Assembly (NCBI GenBank): GCA_007922195.1
Contig: ML681992.1
Coordinates: 3,841,569-3,905,568 of the forward strand
Length of the DNA stretch: 64,000 nucleotides
Direction: 5' to 3'
Source of the DNA: Podocnemis expansa
Lineage: Eukaryota; Chordata; Testudines; Podocnemididae
Shown here: one piece after another, positions 1 through 12,011 of the stretch
How positions within the stretch are numbered: the stretch's first letter is position 1
Layout of the letters: the number at the start of each line of letters is the position of its first letter
Position numbers and translations under genes: made by a program
The notes under the pieces: generated by a model
The model's input: only the letters and a program-made list of their open reading frames with translations
Database searches by the model: none
What the model was told of the DNA's origin: nothing

Positions 1-985
1 GATATATTACAGATACTGGGTCTCCCTCATCCACAAGGGTTGTTACTTTGTCAAAGAACGGCATTATGGTAGTTTGACATAATTGGTTCTTGACAAATTC
101 AGGCTGACTATTACATATCACCTTATGTTCTTCTAGATGCTTACAAATTGATTGGTTGATTATTTGCTCTCATCTTTTCAAATATCAAAATTAAGGTGGC
201 TGGTCTATAATTCCTTGTATTGTCCTTATCCCCTTTTATAATTAAGCAATATATCTGCCATTTTCCAGGCCTCTGGTATTTCTCCCATCCTCCAACAGTT
301 CTCAGAAATAACAGCTAATGGTTCAGCAATATTTTCAGTCAGTTCATTAGGTATTCTAGATTGTATATCTGACCCTGCTAGCTTGAAGACATCTAACTTG
401 TCCAAGTAATTCCTGTTTCAGTCTCAGCTCCTACCCCATTTATCCAGATGTTCACTATGTTAATCATCCAATCACTGATAACTTTTTAGGTGAATTTTCT
501 GTTAGTGTCTTTCCCTCCTCACAAAGTAATGGGGGCCCCCTATCTTTGGTCTTCCTTTTGCTTCTCGTATATTTGTGAAAGGGTTTTTCTGGTTCCATTT
601 TATGACCCTAGCTAAATTCGTCTCATATTTTCCCATTGCCTATCTAATGTTGTCCTTTCCCACTTCTCTTAATTTTTTAAATTCATCTTTTGTAGTTTGA
701 CCTAATTTCCACTATAGTCTCACTCTATTCTGAGTTTCAGGTTTTTGAACATCCCCTGCCTAAGCCAGGGTGATCTCTTACCATACTACTATCTTTCTTA
801 TGCATTAGAGCCATTTGCTCTTGTGCCCTTAAGAATTTCTCTTTAAAAAACTGACAACTCTTCTGAACTATTTTTTCCTTTACACTTACCTCTCACAAGA
901 TCTTACCTAACAATTCTGTGAGTATACTGAAGTCTACCTTCTTGAAGTCCATTGTCTTTATTCTGCTCTTTTCCCTCCATAACTC
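1..985 (-). mobile_element. Antisense CR1 LINE fragment, old
   Basis: Read on the minus strand, the stretch resembles the part of CR1 upstream of and into the reverse transcriptase region, including the pieces around 200-330 and 730-960. It is cut by the left edge of the window and has many stops and indels, so no coding potential remains. The family call rests on recognising blocks typical of turtle and crocodilian CR1. The subfamily is unknown and the right border is approximate. Confidence 0.6.
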
Positions 986-1408
986 TATATGTACATAGAA
1001 AATATGAACTAAATTTGGCCCATACTATCCCATGCACTTCACTGTGCACATACCTTAGAGCAGAATTTATCCCAAATGACTTAGGGTGATCACTATTAAA
1101 ATGTCAGTCCTAACACTGAATTGATGTGGGTTTTTTGCACAATTAATATTCATTTGGCATGATCTTTCAAGCCTGATGATGTCTGAGGATAGAAAAAAAA
1201 AAGAGGAAATGTTTGTCTTAGCTTCTCTTCTGCAAAGGACAGAACACTGCAGAGTGGCAACTGCTCTTCCAAAAATATGTGCAAGATGGCATGCAGGTCA
1301 GTAAAATGAAAAGAAAGACCTATACAGCCTTTGCTGATGGTTTGTGATGCCCAGGCTAGGTCATATCACAAGTTAGAAATGCCACAGTCAAAAAGCAGGT
1401 GTGATCCA

Positions 1409-1418
1409 NNNNNNNNNN
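1409..1418. other. Assembly gap (10 N)
   Basis: Ten N bases. The same length as the other N run suggests a placeholder of fixed size, so the true gap length is unknown. Confidence 0.95.
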
Positions 1419-2139
1419 ATTCTGACAGCTTTGTTAATCACAGAAATCAACTGAGAGCTAGAAGATTTACCCCAATAATCTTCTCTATGGGAAGATGTTT
1501 AAAGGCTGATGTCTGAATTGTGCCTGCAAAATTTTACTTGATCCACCACATGCACAAAGATGTATTTGTAAACTTATGAGCAAAAAGCGGGCAACTTATA
1601 TGGAGAAAAAATGAGTACTGATGAGCAGAGTTACCTATACCGCAGGCATGAGCTTTCAAAAATGTATCTATCCAAATGCTAATAACAGTAAAAAACTTAG
1701 AGAAAAAATGCTTTAAAAAAATGTTGATGTCAAGATATGCCAAATCTGCTACCCATCAAAGTCAGTGGACTACCTGCATAAGTAAGAGCTATTCTCAGAA
1801 CTAAGATTCAGGACTGAGCCCAAGAGTTTTGGTTTTCTCAGATAAATTGATAAGTTCTTTTCAATTTGGTCAAAATGCAGAAGGTCAGCACAAGGCAGAA
1901 GCACTACTTAAGCTCTATTTGGAGTGAGTAACAAGGCATAGGTGTATGATCTTCCTTATGGCTCAGACTGTTCTTTTCCAGTTGGCCAGCCAGGCCACCT
2001 ATGAGAATGCCACCATGACAAGTGCTCTGTTGCTTGGCAGTTATACTCACTTTTCCTTAACAGTTTGCAATCTCAGATCTTGTATCTATTGGTATCTGTT
2101 TGTTGGAGAGTGTGATGAAGCCAGCTGCTCCTCTCTAAC

Positions 2140-3270
2140 AGGCCAAGACACCATGTCTTGGGGTACAAATCAACAATCACTGGACTCCCCCACATTCATC
2201 ACAGAGACCTTCAGTGGGATTTCAGCAGTGCTTAGGGCCTCCTGCTGACCCTATACCAAGGGTGAATTTCACCCTTAAAGAAATATAAAATTCAGCTATT
2301 TTTGGCATGTGTAAGAATAATCTTGATCTAGTTTTTCCTGCTTTGTAAGCACTGTGACACTAAGGGCCTGAAAAGGGCAAGGAAAAAATCCATAATGTTC
2401 ATTTATTGTGTCAGTTACCTGAAACTGGTATTTATCAACACCGATGTCTCAGCATGCAAACAGACACTCCTCCAGCATGCAGTGGAAGGGTGGGAGTGGT
2501 GGAATGAGGAACCAGAAGAAAATTATAAAATGAAGAAGAAGGACATAGGAGGAGGAAAAGGGAGATAAATATGACATGAACAAGCCATTCTGAAAAGTTG
2601 CTTGTACAAGTGCATCGGCCACAGGCAAGTCTGACCTCCATGATCACATGGTGAGCACATCACCTGCATGTCATATAAGCCAGCCTGAGACCAAGAGGAA
2701 TATTTCCAACAGAAAATTCTGTCTTAGTTTTCAGCTGTGCTGAGTAGGTATGTTTTCTCCTCCTTTTTTTTATTGCACAAGCATGTTCTGGGTATTGTGG
2801 TCAAATCCACATTTCCCCTCTCCTGTTTTTAAGTTGCTCTTCTTCTATAGTGAGGTACACAAAGAGGGTCACCACTATTGGGGAGAAAAATCTGATTTCT
2901 GCATTCATCTAACAGGTTAATTTTTTCATAGTCATTATTATTCTGGCAAAGTCCCAAGTAACAGATGAAAAAATTACTCCAGTAGTCTCAGCCAACAATT
3001 TTTACTGATTTGCAATATCAGAGAATCTCTTCATCTGTGAAAGTTTGAGGGGTAACTTTGCAACTAAAAAGGTGACAAACTCATGTCAAAGAGAGCATGA
3101 GAAATACATTTACATAAAACCATAGATTCAACTCAGAGATGAATACGTTAATACTTGGTATTTTTCTTCTTTCATATTATGCTGTTTCGTAGACAAACAA
3201 CATAATAACTTACTTTGAAATTGTAACACCCCCATAACTGGACAGAACACTGTTTGTTTTCATTTCTGAC
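2140..3270 (+). repeat. Duplicated block, copy 1 (paralogue at 34118-35660)
   Basis: From about ACAGGCCAAGACACCAT to CATTTCTGAC this stretch matches 34118-35660 in the same orientation, with scattered substitutions and small indels. Copy 1 lacks the SINE and the solo LTR found in copy 2. The region from 986 to 2139 upstream has no recognisable content apart from the N gap. Whether the block is a local duplication or two copies of an unrecognised interspersed repeat cannot be told from one window. Confidence 0.75.
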
Positions 3271-3275
3271 CCAAT

Positions 3276-3719
3276 GGGTATGTTCACACACACTTCTTAT
3301 CTGGAAACAACAGAGGTTGTTTCGAAATAAGAACTGCCATGGGCACATGACGCATGGCCATTTCGAACAAGCAAACCACTTGTTTTGAAATGGCCGCCGT
3401 TCTCTCGGAACGGCTAAAACCTCGTTTGCTTTCGAAACAGCCCTGTGCGGACATGTTGTTTCGTTTGTTCCGAAACAACATGTGACCTAAGCACCCTGGG
3501 AGGAAGGGCTGCCCCCTCAGCACCCTGGCCAGGGAACCCTCAGCATCCTGGCCAGGGAGGGGACTGCAGGCACCTGTGGGGGGGAGGCGTGGGGCTGCAC
3601 CTCACCCCGGGGGTGCCTGCGGTCCCCTTCAGGCGCCCGCCAGGTGAGGCCCAGCCCCACGCCTCCCTGTCTGCAATCCCCTCCCCAAGCGAAACAGTTT
3701 TGAACACTAGACATAGACC
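3276..3719. mobile_element. Non-autonomous element, GGCTATGTCTACAC-like ends, TTTCGAAA-rich interior
   Basis: Begins GGGTATGTTCACAC and ends ACATAGACC. The interior near the left end is full of NTTTCGAAAN words. The middle (about 3500-3700) is GC-rich and resembles the middle of the element at 37116-37506. It sits right at the end of duplicated block copy 1. No target duplication is clear and the borders are approximate. Confidence 0.6.
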
Positions 3720-3984
3720 TGGTTTACACTATATGGTTTTATTTAACCAGGATAACCATGACCTCTTTTTTAGACTGAAATAGTTATACCAGTAATGTGG
3801 ATGCAATTCAGTGGTATAAAGGTGACATATCAGTCTGTTATGGAGACAAGATGGATGGGGTAATACCTTCTTTTGAGCTAATTTCTGTGGGTGAAAGAAA
3901 CTAGATTTCAAGCTACACACAGCTCTTCCTTTAATACTTTGGGACACCCATAGCTAAAACACCACTGAATGCTTATAAGTACAT

Positions 3985-4152
3985 AAAAAAGAAGTCCAAT
4001 GGCACTTAGAAGACTAACAAATTTATTTATAAATCTATAAATAAATAAATTTATTTATAAGTAAATTTATAAATAAATCTGTTAGTCTTTTAAGTGCCAC
4101 CATTCTACTTGTTTGCTTTACTGACATAGACTAACATGGCTGCCCCTTTGGA
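3985..4152. repeat. GACTAAC-family repeat, fold-back copy
   Basis: An inverted pair of AGACTAACA segments (left arm about 3995-4030, right arm about 4075-4102) encloses an AT-rich palindrome made of ATTTATAAAT words. The right part continues to CTAACATGGCTGCCCCTTTGGAAC, the usual end of this family in the window. I found no target duplication. The next stretch, 4153-5854, has no feature I can recognise. Confidence 0.6.
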
Positions 4153-5854
4153 ACTTTTCACTATATGGATCTAGTCATTTCTCTTGCTGTGCAAGCACAG
4201 CTGTAACAGTCCAAAGGACAGTTACACCAGCATAATCGATCCCTCAGTAGGGGCTGTACCTCTTTAACTACACTGGTACTGTTAAAGAGTACAACTTGCC
4301 TGTGTAAATAAATCCTTAGTCCCTGGAAAGGTGGATTGGTAGGTGGAGGACCACATGCAGAATAGCAGGGAAACTTTCTTCCACCCAGAGATGAATGGAG
4401 AAAAAACAACGGTGGGGAAGACATGGGGAGCATCAAAACTGGTTTACATCTAACACAAGGCCCCACAGGCCCAACTATACTACAGAAGGAAAAAGAAGAC
4501 ACCAAGAAATGCCTCTATGTTCAGACTTCAGGAATCCTGGGCAAATTTACAGGTCAGTGGTGAGTCTGGGGTACTCTTGATTGTCTTCAGTGACAATAAA
4601 CTTTCCCCAGCAAAGCCCTTCAATGACATCTCCTGCTGTTCTTTGCACTCTCATAACCTCCCCTTGTAACTAGCCACAAGCTCCCTTCTTATTCCCAATG
4701 CAAAGTCACAAGCCCCAGTGCCCCTGGCTCCAGGCAACAGTGATACTGACTCAGAGTCCAGTTTATCCATTCTGGGTGATTCCTCTGTGGCACAGTGCTC
4801 CTCCTGGCTCCTATCCTGGGGCATCCCTAATTGGCCAGTCAGTCTGTCCCAGGCTTCAGCCTGTTTCTTGGCTGCTTTGCTATGTGATGGCCTGCTTGCT
4901 GTAGCCCCCTTTGCCTGGAATTCTAGACACACATGCGCCCTGTCCCTCTCACTCTCCCCACACCTCTGGAACAGCCAGCACTTTCCCAGGACAAGACTTT
5001 AAAAGGGCCATGCTCTCTTAAGACCAAGGAGTGAAGAAACTTAATTAACACTGGAACTGTTTGTTAGCGTTTGAAAATAGAATCAGAACAACTAGGAACA
5101 CAATTCCTCAAAAATCTTCAGTGAAGACTGCAAATTATGGCTCTTAAGAGACATGTTAAATGTTCCTATTTTTCATGGCTGAGTCACACCAGTAATGCAG
5201 TGGGGAGAAAGACTGCCTCTTGGCTCTGGAATGGTCTCAGACTAGTGTTTTGTGTGTCTCTCAGTTTCAGGCACACTAATATTCAGACACAAAAAAAGTG
5301 ATGTAATATTTACAGGCGAAAAAGAGCCATTTCCTACCATTTACAAACTTAGAGGAGTGAATTCATGAAATTTAAAAATGTCATTATGTGCACATAGCTA
5401 CTGAATCACTGTTTCCAACAGAACGTTTATACAGTTGTCTGGAAGCATATTGTTTGCTTACTCTTAAAGCCCATTTATATTCAGCCCATACAGACACACA
5501 CATGAAAGTTCAGACAAAAACCACAGATGAAGAAAATAATCCCCAGCATGCTAATATTGTTGTTTATTGTTTGTATCCCAGAAGTTCCGACAGGCCAAAA
5601 TTGGTGCTTGGTAGTGTTCTAAAAGAAAGTAAAAGGGCAGGTTCTCCCGAGAAAAACATAAATCAGAATTTAAGATAAAATGCAACAAATCATTGTAACA
5701 AACAGTTGAAAAGTGTGAGGGAGGAACAGTGAGGGTAAAAGTAACAAGGCCATGAGTTTGCAGAGGCCAGCTATGTGCACAGAGAGATGTTTTGTTTTTG
5801 AGTCAGTTCATGTCTCTAATACAAATAAATATGATAAGTAGCAAAAGTTCCTAC

Positions 5855-6722
5855 TGTAGACCTCTGCTTAGCCATTGATGTGATATACCTTGACTTTAGC
5901 AAGGCTTTTGATACATTTTTCCCACAGCATTCTCATCAGCAAGTCAAGGAAGTATGGATTGGATATGTGGACTGTGAGCTGGATAGAGAACTGGCTAGAT
6001 CAACAGTTTCAGCGAGTAAGAATCAATGGCTTCATGTCTAGTTGGCAACCAGTAATGAGTGGTGTGCCTGCGGGGTCGGTCCTGGGGCCTGTTTTGTTCA
6101 ACATTTTCATTAATGATCTGGATGATGAGATAGATTGCACACTCAGTACGTTTGTGGATGACACCAAGCTGGGCAGAACGATAGACACATTGGAGGGCAG
6201 GGCCAGGATTCAGGTAAACCTTGACAAATTGGAGCAGTGGGCCAATAGAAATCTCATGAGGTTCAACAAGGACAAGTGCCAACAGGCTGGGGACCAATCA
6301 GCTAAGTAGCAGCACTGTAGAAAAGGACCTGGGGGTCATGGTGGATGGGAAGCTGGATATGGGTCAGCAGTGTGCTCTTGCTGCCAGAAAGGCCAATGGC
6401 ATACTGGGCTGCATCAGTAGAAGTGTTGCCAGCAGATCGAGGGATGTGATCATTCCCCTCTATTCAGGACAGGTGAGGCCACATCTAGAATACTGTGCCC
6501 AGTTTTGGGCTCCACACTACAAAAAGGACGTAGACAAATTAAAAAGAGTCCAGCGCAGGGCAAGAAAAATGATCAAGGGGTTGGAGCACAAGATGAATGA
6601 AGGGATGCTCCAAGGAGGATGGAGCTCAGCTGTTCTCAGTAGTAACACACACAACAAGGAGCAATGGTTTCAAGTTAAAGCTGGGGAGATCAAGGTTGGA
6701 TATTACGAAAAACTTTCGTACT
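5855..6722 (+). pseudogene. CR1 LINE reverse transcriptase fragment, 5' part of a split copy
   Basis: Two open stretches in different frames (5890-6309 and 6338 onward) encode the C-terminal half of a CR1 reverse transcriptase. Visible pieces are [22 protein letters not shown] (the catalytic FADD box with Ala changed to Val), and later [15 protein letters not shown] and VRPHLEYC. The frame is lost near 6300 through a deletion. The copy is interrupted at 6722 by another element and resumes at 7931. It is a dead LINE and not a host gene. Confidence 0.9.
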
Positions 6723-7930
6723 GGCTGTGTCCACACCAGGGTTTTATTTCAACAGGGTTGTTTCAAAATAAAGCCTGGCATGTCCAAATGATGTTTTGTT
6801 ATTTCAAAATGACAGGGCCCCGTCGTTTCAGAATAACTGCCGTCATTTCAAAACTGTTAAACCTCACAGGCAATCAGAAACCTTTGTTTCGAAAGGGTTA
6901 TTTCGAAACAACGCTGTTAGGATGCGTTGTTTCAAAACAAACCTTGTTTCGAAACAGGACTTTAGAACTTCCTCTCAGCACCCTGGCCAGGTTGCTGAGG
7001 AGAGGTGCAGCCCAAGCCAGCTTCACCCGCTGCTCCCCCTTGCCGGCGTGGAGCCCAGGCGGGGGGCAGAGCCAGCTCCAGCAGCCCCTGCCCAGGGGCA
7101 AGCACTGAGCCCGGGCGGGTGGGCACAACCCGCTCCAACAGCCCCGATCACCCGGGTGGAAAGTGCCGAGCCCAGGCAGGGGAGCAGAGCCAGTTCCAGC
7201 AGCCCTGGCTGCCCCGGGAGCTGCAGCCAGAGCCCGGGAGGGAGGGGCACAACCGGCTCTCACTGCCCCGGCCACCCGAGCAGCAAGCACTGAGCCCAGG
7301 CAGAGAGGCATAGCCAGCTCCAGCAGCCCCAGCCACCCAGGGACAAGTGCCAAGCCCGGCCAGGGGTGGCACAGCCGGCTCCTGCTGCCCCAGCCGCCTG
7401 GGCAGCAAGTGCCGATCCCAGGCGGGGGTGCGCAGTGAGCTCCAGCATTCCCTGCCCCAGCAGCAAGCTCCTAGCCTGGCTGCTGGGACAAGTGGGCTCA
7501 CCACCAGCAGCCCCCCAGCAGCTGGCACCCGGGCAAGCCTGGGAAACTGTCTCTGGGACATCCCCCAACACCACTGGGCAGCAGAGGGGGTGCCCCACCG
7601 TCCTTCCTCCGCTGCCCCAACAGGAGTGGGGGACTCAGGGCAGGGTGATCCCTGCCCTGGGGGCTGTTTTCCCCTGCCTGGGTCTCCAGGTGAGAGCCAG
7701 GCAGGGGATTGGGTGGCAACATGGCCCTGCCAGAGGGCCATGTTGCCACATCTCCCAGGGTGCCCCTCTGCGGAATCGAAATACCATGTCCACACACAGG
7801 GCATGCTATTTTGATTTGAAGACCTGCCTTACTTTGAATTAACATTTTCTTATTTCTACTTAAGTTATTTCAAAATGAGTTGTTTTGAAATAACTTATTT
7901 CGAAATAACAGTTAGTGTGTGGACATAGCC
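6723..7930. mobile_element. Non-autonomous element inserted in a CR1, with internal minisatellite
   Basis: Ends are GGCTGTGTCCACAC and GTGTGGACATAGCC, which are inverted repeats of each other. Both ends carry ATTTCGAAAT-like words (6740-6960 and 7800-7915). The GC-rich middle holds about seven tandem units of roughly 61 bp. CR1 sequence continues directly on each side, so the insertion is younger than the CR1. The flanks read ACT and AGT, so no clean target duplication is visible. Confidence 0.8.
7050..7470. repeat. Minisatellite, about 7 units of 60-61 bp
   Basis: Each unit starts near GAGCCCAGGC or GAGCCCGGGC, runs through a CAGCTCCAGCAGCCCC-like core and ends near AGCAAGTGCC. Units are diverged. 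The array creates long open frames on both strands that are not genes. Confidence 0.75.
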
Positions 7931-8115
7931 AGTGGTGAAGCATTGGAATGGGCTACCTAGGGAAGTGATAGAATCTCCCATCTTTGGAAATATTTAAGGC
8001 TTGGTTAGACAAAACCCTGGCTGGGCTAATGTAGTGAGAGTGGTCCTGCTTTTTGGCAGGGGGTTGGACTGGATGACTTCACTAGGTCCCTTCTGACCCT
8101 ATGATTCTTTGATAA
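7931..8115 (+). mobile_element. CR1 LINE 3' end, continuation of the split copy
   Basis: Starts GGTGAAGCATTGGAATGGG after the inserted element and runs to the typical CR1 3' tail (GGTCCCTTCTGACCCTATGATTCTTTGA). It completes the fragment at 5855-6722. The stretch 8116-8699 beyond it has no recognisable content. Confidence 0.85.
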
Positions 8116-8699
8116 TCGGTTGGAAGCGTACTATCGACATCACAGAAGAAGCTGGTCTTGAAAAGCTATTTACATGAATGGAATTATGAATAAGTTTGGA
8201 GGGCATGCCCATGAGCAGGAGTCAGCTAAGAAAAGAGGAAGAAGCTTATGTGAGAGTTGAATTAATGAATTATAGCAGCTGACAGCACTGACAGAGCACA
8301 GTGAGAAAGACTGGATATGAGAGAGACAAGTGGAGAAGGGTGATGTTGCAAAAGGTCATAAGGAAGGAATGAAAGGCTTGCATATGATGTGCTGGGTGGG
8401 ACTTGGGAAGCTGACTAATCCAGTGACAGTGACAGGTCAAAAAAGTGACTTTGCAACATCATTTTGACCAGACAAGAAAGTGAGATGAGTGCTAGGAAGG
8501 TCAGAGAGGATGAAAATAAGCATCTGAGAAAGATTTAGTGGCGTAGATCTGATACTGGAAATACTATGGAGGAAGAAGTGGCAAGATGTGAACACAACTT
8601 GATTGTACTGATCTAGGGAGTGTAAAGAGTCAAAGATGACTCTCATGGTGAACCTGAATGATAGGGAGAATGGTAGCTGTTGATAACTTTTCACAGTCA

Positions 8700-9485
8700 G
8701 CTTTGGATTTAACTAGTTCGAGTAATTTTGCATAGTTTGCAAACTTTGCCACCTTACCTGTTCAGCCCTTTTTCTACATCATTTATGAAGATGTTGAGCA
8801 CCATCAATCCTAATATAAATCATTGGGGGACCTCCACTATTTACCACTTCATTGACCATTTATTACTGTCCTTGTTTCCTATCTTTTAACCTTTTGCTGA
8901 TCAATAAGAGGACATTCCTTCTTCTCCCACAGCTGCCTATTTTGATTAAGAGCTTTTGTTGAGGCACCTTGTCAAAGGTTTTCTCAAAGTCCAATTATAT
9001 TATAACCAGGAGTGGTCCTTCCATAGAAGTGACCTAGGTGGTGGCCTAGGGCACCAACAATTAGGGAGCACTAAAAGCTAGGCTGGAGCCAGTGAGTCTC
9101 TCCCACCCTGCTCTACTCCACACCGGTGGCTGGACCCCTGCCTGCAGCACCACTCCGTGGCTGGGGCCAGACTTCTACCTGTGGCTGGACCCCAGTAGCA
9201 GTGCCGCTCCCCACCCATATCCAGATCCCAGGGGCAGCTTTGCTTCCCTTCCACGGCCGGATCCCAGCGGCAGCTCTGCTTCCCACCTGTGGCCAGATCC
9301 TGGAGGCGGCACCGCTCCCCATCAGCAGCTGGATCCTGGCAGTAGTGCTGCTCCACTGGCAGTGGGGGGGGGGGCACTAAAATCACAGCTGGCCTAGGGC
9401 AGCAATAAACCTTGGGCTGACCCTGAGTATAACCACTGGATCACCCTTCACCAAACGTTTGTTGACCTCCTGTACAACTGACTAA
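8700..9485 (-). mobile_element. Antisense CR1/L3 LINE fragment, interrupted
   Basis: The minus strand matches the reverse transcriptase region of an old CR1/L3-like LINE (8700-9006, continued at 9434-9485 with CACTGGATCACCC and TTTGTTGACC). It is split by the hAT-like element at 9007-9425. No reading frame survives. Confidence 0.65.
9007..9425. mobile_element. hAT-like non-autonomous element with internal tandem repeat
   Basis: Starts CAGGAGTGGTCC and ends GGGCTGACCCTG. The flanking 8-mers ATTATAAC and AGTATAAC agree at 7 of 8 positions, as expected for a hAT target duplication. CR1 sequence continues across the site. The middle (about 9126-9366) is a diverged tandem array of about 36-bp units that gives spurious open frames on both strands. 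Confidence 0.75.
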
Positions 9486-11166
9486 GAGCACAGAATTCCA
9501 GCAAGTGGCAGGGGATATAAAGTTAGGTGCTGCGCACTGAACCTCAGTCCTTTTTGTAGATCTAGCCCCAAATTGCTCCTTGAAATGTGATGCCCTATAC
9601 ACCTTTTATGCCTGTGCCTCAGGCAACCCTTGGGAATTGTTAAGACACCACCCCAAGAAATGTGAAGCAAGGAATACTCTGCTAGCTTTTATTTACTTTT
9701 CTTTTTATTTTTAAACAAACCTTTGGATGGGCTGTTGTGAATTTCTTAAAGGCCCATGCTCATGGATCAGATTACTGCTCCCGCAGTGGTGGGCTTTCAA
9801 ATTCATTTCTCACATTTTCAGGAAATAGATGAAGATATCTGATAAGTGGCAGTATCTGACTTAAAGATATGTTATGGGACTCAGACCTCTCAAGTAACAT
9901 CTCAACTGGGTAGACAATGCCAATTAAATTGGGAAACATTTCACTTTATGGAAGTAAAGTCCTTCTTCTAGTTAACGAGATATTAATTCACATCCTTGTG
10001 GTGTTCCAAGAACCATTTAAAAACTCTAAGACCAAAGGAGCATGATCATTTCTGTTTCTAATTGTTTGGTCAAGCTGGCTTCTTTCTGCTTCCTGAAAGT
10101 TTCCCAGTTGTCGCACAATGACAAATAACTAGAGAATAGGATTTGAATTTTTCATAACATTTTATTAAGCAAATATTAATCATGCACATCAACTGATTAA
10201 AAGAAGAAAAAATATAGGATTAGTACAAGAAAACAACCAAACATACATTGTGTTTTCATAAATGTACAGCTTAATATTTCCGACATGATTGCAGTACACG
10301 TATTGATTAGCATTTTGAAAATAAAGAGCATATGACTGATTTTTGTTCCAGCTTCAATATTCTGTAACTGACAGATTCACCCTGATGTCAGATAGTTCAG
10401 GCCAATGGAGTTATACCAGCAATGAACTGGGCCTACTGTTTTCAACAGATGCTAATAAGGGTCACAGTAGATTGCAGAATGCCCAAATGGCTAAGCAGAA
10501 GCATGTAGAATGGAACTGCTTCTGTTTTATTGCAGCATACACCAAGGGACTGCTAGAGACTATTAAAGTCAATAGGACTCTTCCCCTTGCTTTCAGTGTG
10601 CTTTGGAGCAGGTCCCCAGGACACAGTGCTAAGACAATGCCACTGCCCAAAACCAATTTATATCAGTAAATATTTTTCTTGGAGTGCAACTTTTGGAAAG
10701 TAGGGCACTGGAATCTGCCATTCAAAATACATTGGTGATTTGCAACTATTCCCACAACTTCAGCTTAACTGATGGATTGCTCTTTAAATGGCAAGCCCAA
10801 ATTCTCCTCTAATTTTAACTTTTAATAATGATTGAGACCAATATTTAATGTGATATTTGCAGCCTTTCATAACTGGAGTAATGATGATGAAACAACAGTT
10901 CAGTTGCCATTGGTTAACCAAATACATACCTCCCTCCTAATGCATATCAATATGAGTAATTTCCTTTTCACTATGCATCTTCTGTCCACCAATCAATCAT
11001 CTGTTTAATCTATCTTTATAGCAGAGGTTTTTCTAGTATACCTGTCACCACTGCATCTAAAGACCTCTAAAAAGCTAAGAACACAATCTTTCAACTAGTT
11101 ATTACCAGAAATATATCTTATTCCTATGAGCAGTCCCTTCAGTGGGATAGCTCATGGTAATAAATC
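9486..11166. other. 3' flank of OLFM4, possibly an extended 3' UTR
   Basis: I recognise no repeat or gene here. It follows the hAT-like insertion at 11167-11898 and contains minus-strand AATAAA at 10161-10166. Without the insertion, the distance from the OLFM4 stop to that signal would be about 1.1 kb, so an extended 3' UTR is possible. Confidence 0.4.
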
Positions 11167-11898
11167 CAGGGTTTAAACTAAACCAGAACGCACAGGAATG
11201 GTATTCCAGGGCCCACTATTTTTAGGGCATCAGTGATCCAGGGCCCCTAAAAATAGAAAATGAAGCCAGAAGACTGCATTCTGGGGCCCACCATTTAAAA
11301 ATAGTGGGCCCCAGAATTCAGGATTCTGGTTCCATTTTCTATTTTTAGGGTCCCCCCTCAAACACTGAGCCTCTAAAAATAGTAGGTCCTGGAATGCCAT
11401 TCCAGTGCATTGCAGGAGGAAGGGAGCTGCCCTGGCCCAGGCTGAGGCTCAGTCAGAGCAGGCTTTGGGTGGGAGCCTCAGCCCGGGCCAGGGCCACTTG
11501 GCAATGACATGGTGGCCAGGTAAGGGGGCTCTGGGGTGGGGTCAGGACAGGCAAGGCAGCCTGGTGGAGAAGGTGCAGGAGAGGGCTCAGCCTGGAGCAG
11601 CAGAGGAAGACAGTGCAGCACAGCAGGGAGTTAGGGAATGGTTGGGGGACCAGTAGCGAAACGGGGGTTGGAAGCAGTAGTGGGGTGGGGAGGTACGTGT
11701 GGGGAAGGCAGGAGCTGAGGTGGTGGATAGATATGTGGGGGGCAGTAGCTGGGGTGGGGGGTAGGCATTTGGGGGGTAGTAGCTGGGGTGAGTGAAGGGG
11801 GCCTGGACTGGCATGAGAGGGGACCAGACCAGCATGAGGGGGCACCAGACTGGCACAAAGAGGGTCTGGGAGCCCGCCAAATTATATTTTAGCCCCTG
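11167..11898. mobile_element. hAT-like element next to the OLFM4 poly(A) signal
   Basis: Starts CAGGGTTTAAAC and ends TTTTAGCCCCTG. A perfect 8-bp duplication, AATAAATC, flanks it at 11159-11166 and 11899-11906. It shares ends and interior words (CCACTATTTTTAGG-like, CCCCTAAAAATAG) with the element at 45129-46644. There is no transposase coding region. A GGGGTGGG-rich tandem stretch fills the right half. Confidence 0.88.
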
Positions 11899-11917
11899 AA
11901 TAAATCTATGCCCAGTA

Positions 11918-11923
11918 TTTATT
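11918..11923 (-). terminator. OLFM4: Poly(A) signal downstream of OLFM4
   Basis: AATAAA on the minus strand, 89 bases past the TGA stop, giving a predicted 3' UTR of about 105-120 bases. It lies between the stop and a hAT-like insertion at 11167-11898. Another AATAAA at 10161-10166, beyond the insertion, could mark the end of a longer 3' UTR. Confidence 0.5.
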
Positions 11924-12011
11924 ATTGGTAGTATTAGACCCCAAATTAACCTTAACATAAGGGATATTAAATCTGGTTTTCTGTGATTTCTAGCTGTTGT
12001 TTATATCCATA

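Noticed and set aside
1331..1516. Short open frame spanning the N run
   Set aside because: It crosses an assembly gap and has no similarity to any protein I know.
5855..6722. A host reverse-transcriptase gene
   Set aside because: FVDDTKLG and [14 protein letters not shown] identify a CR1 LINE fragment; it is frameshifted and interrupted by an insertion.
7050..7470. CRISPR-like array
   Set aside because: Units are contiguous and diverged with no distinct spacers, and the DNA is from a vertebrate.
6796..7845. Cluster of overlapping open frames up to 218 codons
   Set aside because: They follow a 61-bp tandem repeat inside a non-autonomous element. A length divisible by three is not kept and there is no protein similarity.
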